A stretch of DNA of 64,000 nt from Candidatus Aminicenantota bacterium (GTDB lineage Bacteria; Acidobacteriota; Aminicenantia; UBA2199), in NCBI GenBank assembly GCA_026393835.1, contig JAPKZK010000030.1, positions 31,956 to 95,955 of the forward strand, read 5' to 3'. Position numbers and translations under genes: made by a program. The notes below the pieces were generated by a model. It was not told where the DNA came from. It made no database searches and saw nothing but the letters and a program-made list of their open reading frames with translations. Below, piece after piece: positions 42,238 through 51,427 of this stretch. Positions within the stretch are counted from its first letter, which is position 1, and each line of letters opens with the position of its first letter.

Positions 42238-44401
42238 TGTTCCAAAACTTTATAAATTCTTTTAATTCCCGCCTCAGTGCGTAAGTCCAGGCAAGTTTTT
42301 TATATTTCCCGGGGATATTTTTCTCACTTAATATGGTTAACACCGAATGAAATACTTCTGGCGGGTCTTCCCATTCGCCTTTATACATTGCCTCGAAAGC
42401 GCTCCGGCAATAGAGCATGGCTTCCCTCGATGGTGCAATATCCTCTTTCAGAACTTCACTCACCTGTACAAGGTAGAAATGTTTCTCCGGTATATTGACG
42501 AGAGACTTTTTCAATAATTTTATCCTGGCAAAAATTTCCTTAATTTGAATAACTGAGAAATCCATAATTTTTTCCAGAATTTTGTGGTGAAACTCCTGTT
42601 TGAAATCACAAAAACATGCCGAATTGTCTATCTCTATCCTCGCATGTATGAAAAATTCCAAACATATTTTCATTAATACCTCTATAGGGTTTCTGATCTC
42701 CTCCGGTTTTATCTGCAAGTCCAGGACAGCGGTAGAAATACACAGCGGGAGATAAAAATCTAAAATATTTCTCAGCAGACCATTCGATTCCAGCGACTCA
42801 TAGGAGGGCATAGTTGTTAAAATTCCTTTAAAAAAATTAAGCCATCCCCCTATATCGACATCTTTGTTTTTCTTTATTATATCCAGGGGAATAATCGCAA
42901 TAGGATTCTGGCTCCATAAGAAATGTTGGGGTTTTGGTTCCTGCAGGGAAGCGATAAAAAATTGTTTCTTAACGACATTTAGAATCGCTTGTTTATGCCG
43001 CTCACCGATCCGGGGTCCTATTACCTTTCGATTTGTGACAATATTGAATGCGTATTGGAAAACAGAATAGACAACTTCCAAAGACCTGACCATATGACTA
43101 AAAATACTAAAATTGCTCATGCTGAGAAATTCGGATTGCAAATCAGCAGTTCCGGGGCTGTTGAAAATTGTGTATACTTTAAAATCCAGTTCTGCTAATT
43201 GATCGCACGAATTCAAATCGCCAGCGGATTTATTATCGATCCTGGATGAAAATTCATTTTTTCTTTCGTCCGATAATAATTTCAGCCCCGGTTCGTTATT
43301 TTGCGTCGAGTAGAATTTCGACTGAAAAATAAGGGCAATATCGTTATCGAAAGGAATTAGCGCTGTCGGAATATCAGGCTCAAATTTCTTTTGAATCGCC
43401 TCATCCATTTCTTTAATATCATATTCTTTTTTGATTTTTTCAATCAAAGCGTTGACACTCAACTTTTTCCTTTTATTTAAATGATTTTCCAATTCTTCCA
43501 GGCTGACAGCCCCAAAGGTTTTGTTGATTGTAATAGCTGTCAACCCGAAGATATCCAGTATAGGATGCGTCTCTTCTCCATCAATATCATTCTCATCGCC
43601 CAAATATAAACTCGTCAGGTAAGCTTTATCATAATACCGGTGTTCCAGGTCGTTTTTCAATTCAAACTTTTCCCCAGATTTTCCACCTTTTTTTATCTCT
43701 GCTGCCAATCGATGCGTATTCATAATTTTCAAATATTTACCGTATAGGCTTACAATTCGCTGGAACGTGGCATCGATATCCATCTGGTCCGGGGAGGAGG
43801 TAAAAACAAACCGCGGGTCACATTCGTCGTCTTTTATCAATACATCTTCCAGTACAGGGAGCAACCTGGACCAACCGGGCGGGTTGTCCAATATAAAATA
43901 ACACTTAATGCTTTTAGCCGGCGTGTCTACTTCCTTCCTTATTGTCTTTATTAAGTCGACTAAAAACTCGCAAAACCACTGGGCATGAAGTTCATCAAAA
44001 AGAAGTTGGGGAGTTTCCTCGATATCTCCATCGAATTCACCCGATGGCAGTAGTATTATTCCATGAGACTTTACAGCGGACCTGATATCTTTTAAAGTAT
44101 TATCATTAGCCTTGCCGTGCAAATCATTTATAAACATATTCAAAAGGCTATGTTGAGCGTCGGTTGAAGACCTGTATAGATTTATGTCCGCAAGTGTCAG
44201 CAGCTTGCTGTCTTTTTCGAACAAACTGGAGATACTGGTGCCGCAAAAATCCAGGTCCAATAGAAATACTTTACAATCAGGATCACGTTCAATATATGAT
44301 TTGGCAAGAAAAAAAGCAACCGTTGTTTTCCCCACACCCCCTTTGACCGATTGAATGGAAATTATAAAATTTCTCTTATCCTTTTTCTTTCCCTTTTCCA
44401 T
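42212..44401 (-). CDS. Large ParA/MinD-like P-loop ATPase (gene 1 of the five-gene cassette)
   Basis: A 729-residue protein. The N-terminal 250 residues are a SIMIBI-class ATPase: deviant Walker A SVKGGVGKTTVAFFLAKSY from residue 18, VFLLDLDFCGTSISSLF, and CYFILDNPPGWSRLLPVL as the switch/Walker B region, with VFTSSPDQMDID after it. The remaining 480 residues are mostly helical with no domain I recognise. Normal ParA and MinD proteins are about 250-300 residues, so the long C-terminal half is special to this family. It is the first gene of the operon, about 75 bases after the putative transcription start. Confidence 0.75.
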   Translation of the reverse strand: MEKGKKKDKRNFIISIQSVKGGVGKTTVAFFLAKSYIERDPDCKVFLLDLDFCGTSISSLFEKDSKLLTLADINLYRSSTDAQHSLLNMFINDLHGKANDNTLKDIRSAVKSHGIILLPSGEFDGDIEETPQLLFDELHAQWFCEFLVDLIKTIRKEVDTPAKSIKCYFILDNPPGWSRLLPVLEDVLIKDDECDPRFVFTSSPDQMDIDATFQRIVSLYGKYLKIMNTHRLAAEIKKGGKSGEKFELKNDLEHRYYDKAYLTSLYLGDENDIDGEETHPILDIFGLTAITINKTFGAVSLEELENHLNKRKKLSVNALIEKIKKEYDIKEMDEAIQKKFEPDIPTALIPFDNDIALIFQSKFYSTQNNEPGLKLLSDERKNEFSSRIDNKSAGDLNSCDQLAELDFKVYTIFNSPGTADLQSEFLSMSNFSIFSHMVRSLEVVYSVFQYAFNIVTNRKVIGPRIGERHKQAILNVVKKQFFIASLQEPKPQHFLWSQNPIAIIPLDIIKKNKDVDIGGWLNFFKGILTTMPSYESLESNGLLRNILDFYLPLCISTAVLDLQIKPEEIRNPIEVLMKICLEFFIHARIEIDNSACFCDFKQEFHHKILEKIMDFSVIQIKEIFARIKLLKKSLVNIPEKHFYLVQVSEVLKEDIAPSREAMLYCRSAFEAMYKGEWEDPPEVFHSVLTILSEKNIPGKYKKLAWTYALRRELKEFIKFWNNENNENLI

Positions 44402-44481
44402 TTACGGTCCCCCATCAAAAATAAAGGCTCGCGCAGGCTTGATCGATGAGCGTATAAACACCTCTTTTTTTGCCATATTGT

Positions 44482-44510
44482 ATTTTACATTATTGAAACG
44501 CTTTTGTAAA
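44482..44510 (-). promoter_or_regulatory. Sigma-70 promoter of the five-gene cassette
   Basis: On the minus strand TTTACA (44510-44505) and TAAAAT (44487-44482) are spaced by exactly 17 bases. It lies between the end of the carboxypeptidase gene (44549) and the ATG at 44401, so the cassette can be transcribed on its own. Confidence 0.6.
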
Positions 44511-44548
44511 GAAGGTAAAGCAAAAAAATCAAATTTTTATCATTTTTT

Positions 44549-45847
44549 TTATTTTTGTGCGGCATTTTGATGAAGGTAAAAGAAGCCTTTTTCCCAACTT
44601 TTTTCCGGGGGTGGGAGGGGGTTCTGGTTTTCATCCGGGCCGGAGATAAAGTAATCGACAAAATATAACAGGGCCGGGAGATTCTCTGCAAAAGCCTCGG
44701 CGATCATTTGTTCGGATGTAAAAAAACCGCCTTCTTCCATGTATTCCGGGGACAATTCGATGGTAAAAGCAGGGCTTCCGAAAGCGCCGTATACCCAATC
44801 GGTGAAATCCCCATTGCTCAAATATAACGCGGTTACCATGGAACCGTAAGTATAAATTCGTCCGCTAACCAGGAATATTCGGCGGGCTATCTGCCCGGCA
44901 ATGTTGTACATTAGTACGGCGTCGGGCGCGGGCGTAAATGTATAACCCCAGGGATACAGTATATCTTGCCCATAATTATGAAAACTTATGGAACCCACGG
45001 GCGGATTCGCTGTAAGGAATTGCCGGAGGGCCTGGGTTTCGGGTTCGGAAAAGGGGGCTGCACCCCTGTAGACTTCACTTTCGGGGTACGGGCTCGAACC
45101 GTTATCATCGTATCCCCACATGTACCAGTAATTGCGGTTGGTATCCACCCCCCAAATGAAATCCCCATTATACCGCCGGTTCTTGCGCCATAATCGGTAG
45201 GTATGGAGGGAAAACTCCAGGCCGTCGGGGTTCTGGATGGGCATGATATATATTTGCGCGCCATCGACCACCCGCTGCACCCCCAGGTCCAGGCTGTAAT
45301 TCTCTAATAAATACTTTGCAAACAGCAGCGGCACCTCCACCGAAATCCACTCCCTGGCATGATGACACCCAACGATAAACACATTGGGCTCGCTTTCATC
45401 GCTTTGCACATTATCGCTGATCTTGATGACATTTAACTCCCTGCCCTCGATGGAATAGCCGATGGTAATCACCTGCGCCATACCGGGGAAACGGGTCTCC
45501 AATTCCCGCAGCAGCAGCCCTGTTTCATTGTAGTTATGGTAAGCGCCGTTGATGTCGCCCTGGGCGCTGCTTATTACCGGGTGCGCTGAACCTACAAGCG
45601 GCGCAGTGGTCCGTCCCCGTATCTCGATCCCGGATGCCTCCACCTGTTGTAATTCATTGTGGTCCACCAGGAAGAAACAATCTTCACCCCGGCTGTAGAG
45701 CCGGTCCAGGGGCGCACGAGTTTTTAAATAGACCCGGTAATCGTCGAGGCTTATGCCGATAACCGTGTCCGGGAATTCCTGCCCCATGGCAGTGAAAGCG
45801 ACAAAATATAATAAAACAAGGCTGAATAGGATCATGTTTTTTCGCAT
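44549..45847 (-). CDS. Exported M14 zinc carboxypeptidase
   Basis: A 432-residue protein with a signal peptide (MRKNMILFSLVLLYFVAFTA). The M14 domain covers residues about 110-410: zinc ligands in VGCHHAREWISVE (HxxE), substrate residues in GVDTNRNYWYMWG (Asn-Arg), the third zinc ligand in GSISFHNYGQDILYPWGY and the catalytic glutamate in AFTIELSPEYMEEGG. All key residues are present, so it should be an active extracytoplasmic carboxypeptidase. The first 85 residues after the signal resemble the propeptide seen in this group. It is downstream of the beta-barrel gene. Confidence 0.92.
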   Translation of the reverse strand: MRKNMILFSLVLLYFVAFTAMGQEFPDTVIGISLDDYRVYLKTRAPLDRLYSRGEDCFFLVDHNELQQVEASGIEIRGRTTAPLVGSAHPVISSAQGDINGAYHNYNETGLLLRELETRFPGMAQVITIGYSIEGRELNVIKISDNVQSDESEPNVFIVGCHHAREWISVEVPLLFAKYLLENYSLDLGVQRVVDGAQIYIMPIQNPDGLEFSLHTYRLWRKNRRYNGDFIWGVDTNRNYWYMWGYDDNGSSPYPESEVYRGAAPFSEPETQALRQFLTANPPVGSISFHNYGQDILYPWGYTFTPAPDAVLMYNIAGQIARRIFLVSGRIYTYGSMVTALYLSNGDFTDWVYGAFGSPAFTIELSPEYMEEGGFFTSEQMIAEAFAENLPALLYFVDYFISGPDENQNPLPPPEKSWEKGFFYLHQNAAQK

Positions 45848-45871
45848 GTTTTACCTCCCGTGCATTACGCA

Positions 45872-47107
45872 TTACCAATGAAATTGTAAGGTCGAGTTTA
45901 AAACGAAATGTTCCTGCTTGATTCCGCCGGGGGAACCGAAACAATAAAGGGCGCCGATATCGGCGCTTACCCTGCCCAGGCGAAAACCGATTCCGCCGGT
46001 GAGTTCCCGGAGTGTGGTTTTAGGTTCGATAACGGGATGGGGGTCCAGGCGGCACCCAAGCCTTAAAAAATAATCGCCCTGGTCGGATAAAATGCCATAC
46101 TCCAATCCCAATGCAGCCGTCAGGGTGTTTCTCATATGCCGCGGCAAGGTTTCGGAATAAAAGACATACCGGTACCCCGACCAGGCGGTATATAGAATTT
46201 CAGCGGCAAGGGTTAACTTATTTTTCCCCGGCGCATCGGTATCGGCATGGACAAACGGGGTGAAAGCGGCCCCCAGGTAAATACGGGCGGGACGATAAAA
46301 GTTGTCGGTGCTTTTCAAATTGGAAATCTCCAGGTGCGTGGAGGGGCTTTCAAAGATATGGTCCAGGGTCCGATGCGCCTTGCCGCGCAGGGGGTAAATG
46401 AGTACCGTGCCAATTGTCCATCGGGGAGATATTCTTATCCTGGCGCCGAGGGATGGGATAATGCAGGTCATGCGGTGGCTTTCCCGGTGCGTGTATGTGG
46501 TGGGATCGAATGATGGCCAGGTTTCCCGGATGTCTACCTTTCGATTGGCAAAGATATAATCCAATTTAATGCCCACGGAGACGGATTTTCCCCATTTGCA
46601 AGCGGCGGCGGCAAAAATAGCGTTTTCAACCCCGGGGAAAGTTGCTTTTAAAGACCAGCCGCCGTCGGAAAAATCCAGTGTAGGCAATTCCAACAGGTTG
46701 ACGGTAACCCAGCCGCCGGAGAAGCTGAATCCTTTAAAGGGAAATGCCAGGGTGAATCCGCTGAGTCGATTATTGTTTTGACTCTGGGGGTCATTTGCAT
46801 AATACACCCCTTGATTGAGTCCCCAGTATTGGAATGCCTGGTGTGTCGCGACCTGGAAAGAGGCGCCGGCAAGGATTTCTTTGGTTTCGGGAATAATTGC
46901 CGGGTTAATGGCGGCTGAGAATGCCTCGGAAGCCATGAGGGAAATTCCGCCCGCGGCCAGCATGCGGGCGTCGAACATGGGAATGTTGTTCCAACTGACG
47001 GACGGCGATTCTTCCCGGTGGTAATCAAAATATTGGGCCCACACAGGGAACGCCCGGGTAATGAGCCATACTGTTACAAAAATAAAAAAAAATTTCTTTA
47101 ACATCAT
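45872..47107 (-). CDS. Predicted outer-membrane beta-barrel protein
   Basis: The start is set at the ATG at 47107, three codons before the signal peptide core (MMLKKFFFIFVTVWLITRAF) and behind AAGGAGGGC; an upstream ATG at 47164 would add 19 poorly fitting residues. The 411-residue product has a signal ending PVWAQ, then ARMLAAGGISLMASEAFSAAINPAII, typical of PorV/FadL-like barrels, with alternating hydrophobic strands and a C-terminal STLQFHW ending in an aromatic residue. This supports a diderm envelope. Transport substrate unknown. Confidence 0.7.
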   Translation of the reverse strand: MMLKKFFFIFVTVWLITRAFPVWAQYFDYHREESPSVSWNNIPMFDARMLAAGGISLMASEAFSAAINPAIIPETKEILAGASFQVATHQAFQYWGLNQGVYYANDPQSQNNNRLSGFTLAFPFKGFSFSGGWVTVNLLELPTLDFSDGGWSLKATFPGVENAIFAAAACKWGKSVSVGIKLDYIFANRKVDIRETWPSFDPTTYTHRESHRMTCIIPSLGARIRISPRWTIGTVLIYPLRGKAHRTLDHIFESPSTHLEISNLKSTDNFYRPARIYLGAAFTPFVHADTDAPGKNKLTLAAEILYTAWSGYRYVFYSETLPRHMRNTLTAALGLEYGILSDQGDYFLRLGCRLDPHPVIEPKTTLRELTGGIGFRLGRVSADIGALYCFGSPGGIKQEHFVLNSTLQFHW

Positions 47108-47250
47108 TGCCCTCCTTATGTGGAAGTATATCAAAAAAGGTGAAGTGGTGCAAGACAATATCAACCCGGGATTGATTCTTTCATTTTCATAATTTTTCTT
47201 GTAAACTATACCGTTACCCTCCTCGTCTAAATCAATACGGAACTAAAAAA

Positions 47251-47862
47251 ATGGAATTAATACAAAATTATGAGTTGAGACTGGTCAAACAAGCAAGCCA
47301 CGGCGACAGGAACGCTTTCCGTGAAATCGTGGAAGATAATAAAAAGAAAATTTTTTACCTGGCCTTTGATTTCACCGGGTCGATCCAGGATGCGGAAGAC
47401 CTGTCACAGGACGTTTTTATCAAAGCGTTCCGCTCCCTGCATACTTTCAAAGGAGAAGCGTCCATAAGCACGTGGCTCTACCGCATTACCCTCAATACCT
47501 TCCTGGACCTGAAACGGAAGAAGTCTTTTGAAATGGAGAAAAACCAGGCGCCGCTGGATGAAGGGGTATCGGCAAACCCGGTTTTCCCTGGAAACCCGTC
47601 CGCCGGCAACCCGGAAACCTATGCCGAATCCCGCCAGATGCAAATGCATATCCAACAGGCGCTGGAAACATTGTCCCCCAGGGAGCGCTCGGTTTTCGTG
47701 ATGCGCCACTACCGCGGGATGCCCGGGAAAACTGTGGGAGAGCTTTTAAATATCTCCGAGGGGACAGTAAAAAGCCTGCTTTCCAGGGCAATTAAAAAAT
47801 TGCAAAATGCCCTGGGGTTTTACAGGGATTCCCTGGACCTGGGGATGGAGGTGCAACGATGA
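47251..47862 (+). CDS. ECF-type RNA polymerase sigma factor
   Basis: A 203-residue sigma-70-family factor with only regions 2 and 4. Region 2 reads AFREIVEDNKKKIFYLAFDFTGSIQDAEDLSQDVFIKAFRS-like (residues 20-65) and TWLYRITLNTFLDLKRKK. Region 4 is SPRERSVFVMRHYRGMPGKTVGELLNISEGTVKSLLSRA. The glycine-rich linker between them is longer than usual. It overlaps the anti-sigma gene by 4 bases, so activity is probably held by that partner until an envelope signal arrives. Confidence 0.93.
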   Translation: MELIQNYELRLVKQASHGDRNAFREIVEDNKKKIFYLAFDFTGSIQDAEDLSQDVFIKAFRSLHTFKGEASISTWLYRITLNTFLDLKRKKSFEMEKNQAPLDEGVSANPVFPGNPSAGNPETYAESRQMQMHIQQALETLSPRERSVFVMRHYRGMPGKTVGELLNISEGTVKSLLSRAIKKLQNALGFYRDSLDLGMEVQR

Positions 47863-48668
47863 GAAAATGTAAAAAAATAAGAGATTTAATGCCGGACGCC
47901 CTGAATGATAATAGCGTACTGCCCGAAGCGGAACTCAGAATACTCCGGGAACATATACGGGAACATTTAAAAGAGTGCCCGGGATGTTCGCAAGAATATA
48001 AAAAACTGGCCGGCCTGATGGCCGCCATGAACAAACGGCAGCGCCCCCAAATGAGCAACGCCTTCTGGGAAAACTATTCCCTGCGGCTGGAAGAGAAATT
48101 GGAAGCCGCCTCGGCCGCAGAGGAGCAAAAATCCCCAGTAAATATCGTTAACTGGAAACATCGGGCAGGTAGTTTCGATTTTAAGATAGGCTGGGTTTTA
48201 TACCCCGTGGCTGCCGCGGCCATTTTAGTAGTGGGTATTGCCATTGGTCTGTACCTTTCCCAACAACCCGGGAAGGACATTGTGAATACGGCCATTTCTT
48301 CCCTGCGGCAGTTAAGCCCGGCAGTGGCGGAACACTTTGACAATGTCTTGCCCCTATTGCTGGATTATTCCAACTCCTCTCCCCGGCAAACCAGTAATTC
48401 GCCGGGAGAAAACATATTGGTAGAGAAAAGTACGGTTAGAAAACTGCTGCTGGAAAACCAACTGTTAAAGCGGGTAATGGCGAAAAATAACAATATTACC
48501 GTGAATGAATTGATGAATGAACTGGAACTGATACTATTGGAACTTTCCAACGACAGCGGCGACAGCGAAGAAACCCGCCGGGCGGTCCGGCAGTTCATCA
48601 AAGAAAACAATGTCCTGTTTAAAATGAAAACCCTCGAAAAAAAAGATAAACACACCTTAACCATATAG
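47859..48668 (+). CDS. Zinc-finger anti-sigma factor (membrane)
   Basis: A 269-residue protein. The N-terminal 60 residues hold the zf-HC2 motif HLKECPGC (H-x3-C-x2-C), which binds sigma. One transmembrane helix (YPVAAAAILVVGIAIGLYL) lies near residue 120, followed by a mostly helical outer part. This is the usual anti-sigma layout and the overlap with the sigma gene supports pairing. Two HEAT-repeat genes follow directly. Confidence 0.85.
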   Translation: MRKCKKIRDLMPDALNDNSVLPEAELRILREHIREHLKECPGCSQEYKKLAGLMAAMNKRQRPQMSNAFWENYSLRLEEKLEAASAAEEQKSPVNIVNWKHRAGSFDFKIGWVLYPVAAAAILVVGIAIGLYLSQQPGKDIVNTAISSLRQLSPAVAEHFDNVLPLLLDYSNSSPRQTSNSPGENILVEKSTVRKLLLENQLLKRVMAKNNNITVNELMNELELILLELSNDSGDSEETRRAVRQFIKENNVLFKMKTLEKKDKHTLTI

Positions 48669-48677
48669 GAGGTTACC

Positions 48678-49634
48678 ATGAAACATATAATGAAAATGAT
48701 CGTCGTTCTTTTGATACTTTTGGTTTTATTTATAAATACCGGCGCCGATACAGACCGGGATAAGACGGAACCCGGCGACAAGGAAGTAAAAAAGATTTTC
48801 CAGGAGGCTAAAAAATCCATCTACGCCAAAGAGTGGGCCAAAGCAGCGGAGCAATTCAAGAAAATAACCGCGGATTTACCCACTGGCGAATGGGTGGATG
48901 ATTCGCTCTATTGGTTGAGCTACAGTTTGAACAAGCTGGGTGAAAACGGCAAAGACCCGGAAAACGCCCTGGAAACAAAAAAAGAGGCGTTGAAAAATCT
49001 TACGCTTTTGATGACGCGGTATCCCGGCAGCGAATGGTACGATGAAGCGAAGCTCCTGATCGTGGAGATTGCCCAGGATTTGGCGGCCAGGGGATTGAAA
49101 GATTATGAGAAATATATCACCAACGGCGTCAAAGAGGAAGAGAACGCGGACTTGAAAGCGGTGGCCCTGGCCGCCCTGCTGGAAATGAACAAAGAAAAAG
49201 CCTTCCCCTCGGTGGAGAAAATCTTACGAAGCGGTAAAGACCCCGAGTTGCGGCGAAAAATTATCTTTGCCCTGGCGCAGATAAAAGATGACCGCGTGAT
49301 TCCGCTGCTGGTGGAAGCAGCCAATACAGACCCGGATTATGAAGTCAAAAAACAGGCGGTCTTCATGTTGGGGCAGTTGGGGACCCCGGAAAGTTATAAA
49401 CAACTGGTTGATATCTATGAAAAGGCAGGGGATATGGAATTGAAGAAACAAGTCATTTTCTCCATCTCCCAGGTCGGCGGCGACGACGGCGGCGGCGGCG
49501 ATGCGGCAGTCAACGATTTGATCCATATCTATAAAGTCGAGAAGAACCTACAATTAAAAAAGCAAATCATTTTCCGGTTGGCGCAGTCTCAAAGCAAAGA
49601 AGCGCGGGCATTTATTTTAAAAATATTGGAGTAA
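48678..49634 (+). CDS. Exported tetratricopeptide/HEAT-repeat protein
   Basis: A 318-residue protein with a signal peptide (MKHIMKMIVVLLILLVLFI). Residues 40-130 form a YbgF-like TPR segment (AKSAAEQFKKITADLP-type, YWLSYSLNKLG). Residues 150-318 are HEAT repeats (ALAQIKDDRVIPLLVEAANTD; VFMLGQLGTPESYKQLVDIY; QVIFSISQVG). It is a protein-binding scaffold, likely periplasmic, in the sigma/anti-sigma operon. An AGGAGG site precedes the ATG by six bases. Confidence 0.82.
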   Translation: MKHIMKMIVVLLILLVLFINTGADTDRDKTEPGDKEVKKIFQEAKKSIYAKEWAKAAEQFKKITADLPTGEWVDDSLYWLSYSLNKLGENGKDPENALETKKEALKNLTLLMTRYPGSEWYDEAKLLIVEIAQDLAARGLKDYEKYITNGVKEEENADLKAVALAALLEMNKEKAFPSVEKILRSGKDPELRRKIIFALAQIKDDRVIPLLVEAANTDPDYEVKKQAVFMLGQLGTPESYKQLVDIYEKAGDMELKKQVIFSISQVGGDDGGGGDAAVNDLIHIYKVEKNLQLKKQIIFRLAQSQSKEARAFILKILE

Positions 49635-49681
49635 GGATTCGTAATGATTTACAAAGAAAATACAATATACGGAGGTAAATA

Positions 49682-50494
49682 ATGAAGAAATTAAGAGTAC
49701 TAATGATGATCGTGGTTATGTTAAGCCTGGTAGGTATGGTAGGCGGTGGGTTCCGGCTTTCTGCCCAGGAACAGGGAGCGGAAGAAGAGAACAAAGCGCA
49801 AGGAAAGGTAAAGGATGAAGCGGCGGAATTGAAATCCGCGGCGTTGGATGCCGTTTTGATGATGAAGGATGAGGATGCCATCCCCATATTGGAAAAAATC
49901 CTGGGTAATAAAGACAACCCCGACTTGAGAAAAAAGGCCCTGTTTATTCTCAGTCAAAAGGATAAACAGAAAGCGCTGCCCATCCTGCAGCGGTTGGCGC
50001 AGGAGGACCCGGACCATGAAGTAAGAGAGCATGCGGTTTTCTGTTTGGGACAAATGCAGGGCGAAGAAAGTATCGCGGCGCTTTTGGAGATATATGACAA
50101 AGTTAATGACGCCGGCTTAAAAGAAAAAATCCTTTTCTCCTTTTCGCAGCACCAGAGCGATAAAGCCTTTGACAAATTGAAAGCCATCGCACAAAATGAG
50201 AAAGACGAAGAGCTGTGCAGTAAAGCCATTTTTTCCCTGGGGCAGACGGGAAAGAAGGAAGCGCTGGACATTTTGAAGAAGGTAATCGAGGATGACGGCG
50301 CCGGAATCGAAATCAGGAAAAAAGCGTTGTTTTCCCTCTCTCAATTTGGCGGGGGTGAGGTCATCGATCTTTTGATGCCCATTGCCAAAAGCCATAAAAA
50401 TAATGAAATCCGAAAACAGGCGGTTTTCTGGCTGGGGCAGTCCAAAGACCCGAGAGCCGTTAAAGCGTTAGAAGATATCTTAAATGAGAAATAA
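49682..50494 (+). CDS. Exported HEAT-repeat protein
   Basis: A 270-residue protein with a signal peptide ending FRLSAQEQ and about seven HEAT repeats of 31-36 residues (KALFILSQKDKQKALPILQRLA; AVFCLGQMQGEESIAALLEIY; AIFSLGQTGKKEALDILKKV; AVFWLGQSKDPRAVKALEDIL). It is a paralogue of the C-terminal half of the preceding gene. Likely another envelope scaffold under control of the same sigma factor; partner unknown. Confidence 0.85.
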   Translation: MKKLRVLMMIVVMLSLVGMVGGGFRLSAQEQGAEEENKAQGKVKDEAAELKSAALDAVLMMKDEDAIPILEKILGNKDNPDLRKKALFILSQKDKQKALPILQRLAQEDPDHEVREHAVFCLGQMQGEESIAALLEIYDKVNDAGLKEKILFSFSQHQSDKAFDKLKAIAQNEKDEELCSKAIFSLGQTGKKEALDILKKVIEDDGAGIEIRKKALFSLSQFGGGEVIDLLMPIAKSHKNNEIRKQAVFWLGQSKDPRAVKALEDILNEK

Positions 50495-50520
50495 GTAGAT
50501 TGGTTTCATATGCTGCTCTT

Positions 50521-50943
50521 CTATGCTTTTTTCATGGCGGTTTCCACCAGGTCTTTGCGGTCTTCCTTGAATTTGCAGAAGGAGAGCAGCATTTCATGTT
50601 TCAGCATGGGGATGCGTTCCATATGTTCGATTAGTTCTTTAAAATCAGGATTCAGGCTGTCCAGGGGATTTGGGGGCTGTTCGTTTTTAACCTCTTTTTC
50701 TTTGAAATACATGGGGCCTTTGTTAAGGACCATCCAGTCCAGGGAAACGCCGAATCGGTTTACCAGGGAAATCATGGTCTTGTAGCTGATGGGGGTTTCG
50801 CCGTTTTCGTTCCTGATATAAGTACTTCTCCAGATGCCGAGGCGGTCGGCCATCTGGCTGCGCGTCTCTTTCAGGTTTTGGCGAAGTTGACTTAATTTGT
50901 GGCCCATTTCTTTTAATAAATTCTCGTCTTTATCTCTATTCAT
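50521..50943 (-). CDS. XRE-family helix-turn-helix regulator
   Basis: A 140-residue protein. Residues 12-68 form a Cro/C1-type HTH (LRQNLKETRSQMADRLGIWRSTYIRNENGE) with YKTMISLVNRFGVSLDWMV closing it. The rest is an acidic, helical tail (DSLNPDFKELIEHMERIPMLKHEM). It is convergent with the HEAT operon and precedes the third 21-bp array. Targets unknown. Confidence 0.85.
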   Translation of the reverse strand: MNRDKDENLLKEMGHKLSQLRQNLKETRSQMADRLGIWRSTYIRNENGETPISYKTMISLVNRFGVSLDWMVLNKGPMYFKEKEVKNEQPPNPLDSLNPDFKELIEHMERIPMLKHEMLLSFCKFKEDRKDLVETAMKKA

Positions 50944-51091
50944 CGATCACCTCGAGTTTGTATTTTAACACAATGCAAACTGTTGCGCAAGTGGACGGAT
51001 TTGAAATAATTTAATTCAAATCGCTCCATAAATATTATTGTTGATTGTTATCGTTGGACGCTTTTGTATGGAAATTGGGCCGGTTCGTACC

Positions 51092-51427
51092 GCGACAGTG
51101 CCGTTCGTTAAAACATTTTCACTATTTGTTATTACATTCGCACCGTTTGTAAATACATTCGCAGTACTTGTAAATACATTTGTTTCGTTTGTAAGTACAT
51201 TCGCACTATTCGTTAATACATTTACATTGTTAGCTAATACATTCGCATCGTTCGTAAATACATTCGTTCTGTTTGTAAATGTATTCGCATTGTTCGTAAT
51301 TACATTCGCAGTATTCGTGATTACATTCGCACTTTTCGTAAATACATTTGTTGTGATCGGAAATACATTCGCAGTTTTTATTAATACATTGGCATCATTC
51401 GTTAATTCATTATTGCAGTTAATTGCT
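51092..51427. repeat. 21-bp tandem array (locus 3), open on both strands
   Basis: From 51113 to 51406 there are exactly 14 units of 21 bases without a single insertion or deletion; degenerate units flank them. Units read like ACATTCGCACTATTCGTTAA, ACATTCGCATCGTTCGTAAA and ACATTCGCAGTATTCGTGAT (one base short of full). The minus strand gives a 149-codon frame (51465-51016) of NVFTNxA-type heptapeptides; the plus strand gives FVNTFAx heptads (51038-51478). Neither frame has a convincing ribosome-binding site. The fixed 21-base pitch equals two turns of B-DNA. Confidence 0.85.

Noticed and set aside
51092..51427. CRISPR array
   Set aside because: Units are 21 bp head to tail with no unique spacers, and no cas genes are near.
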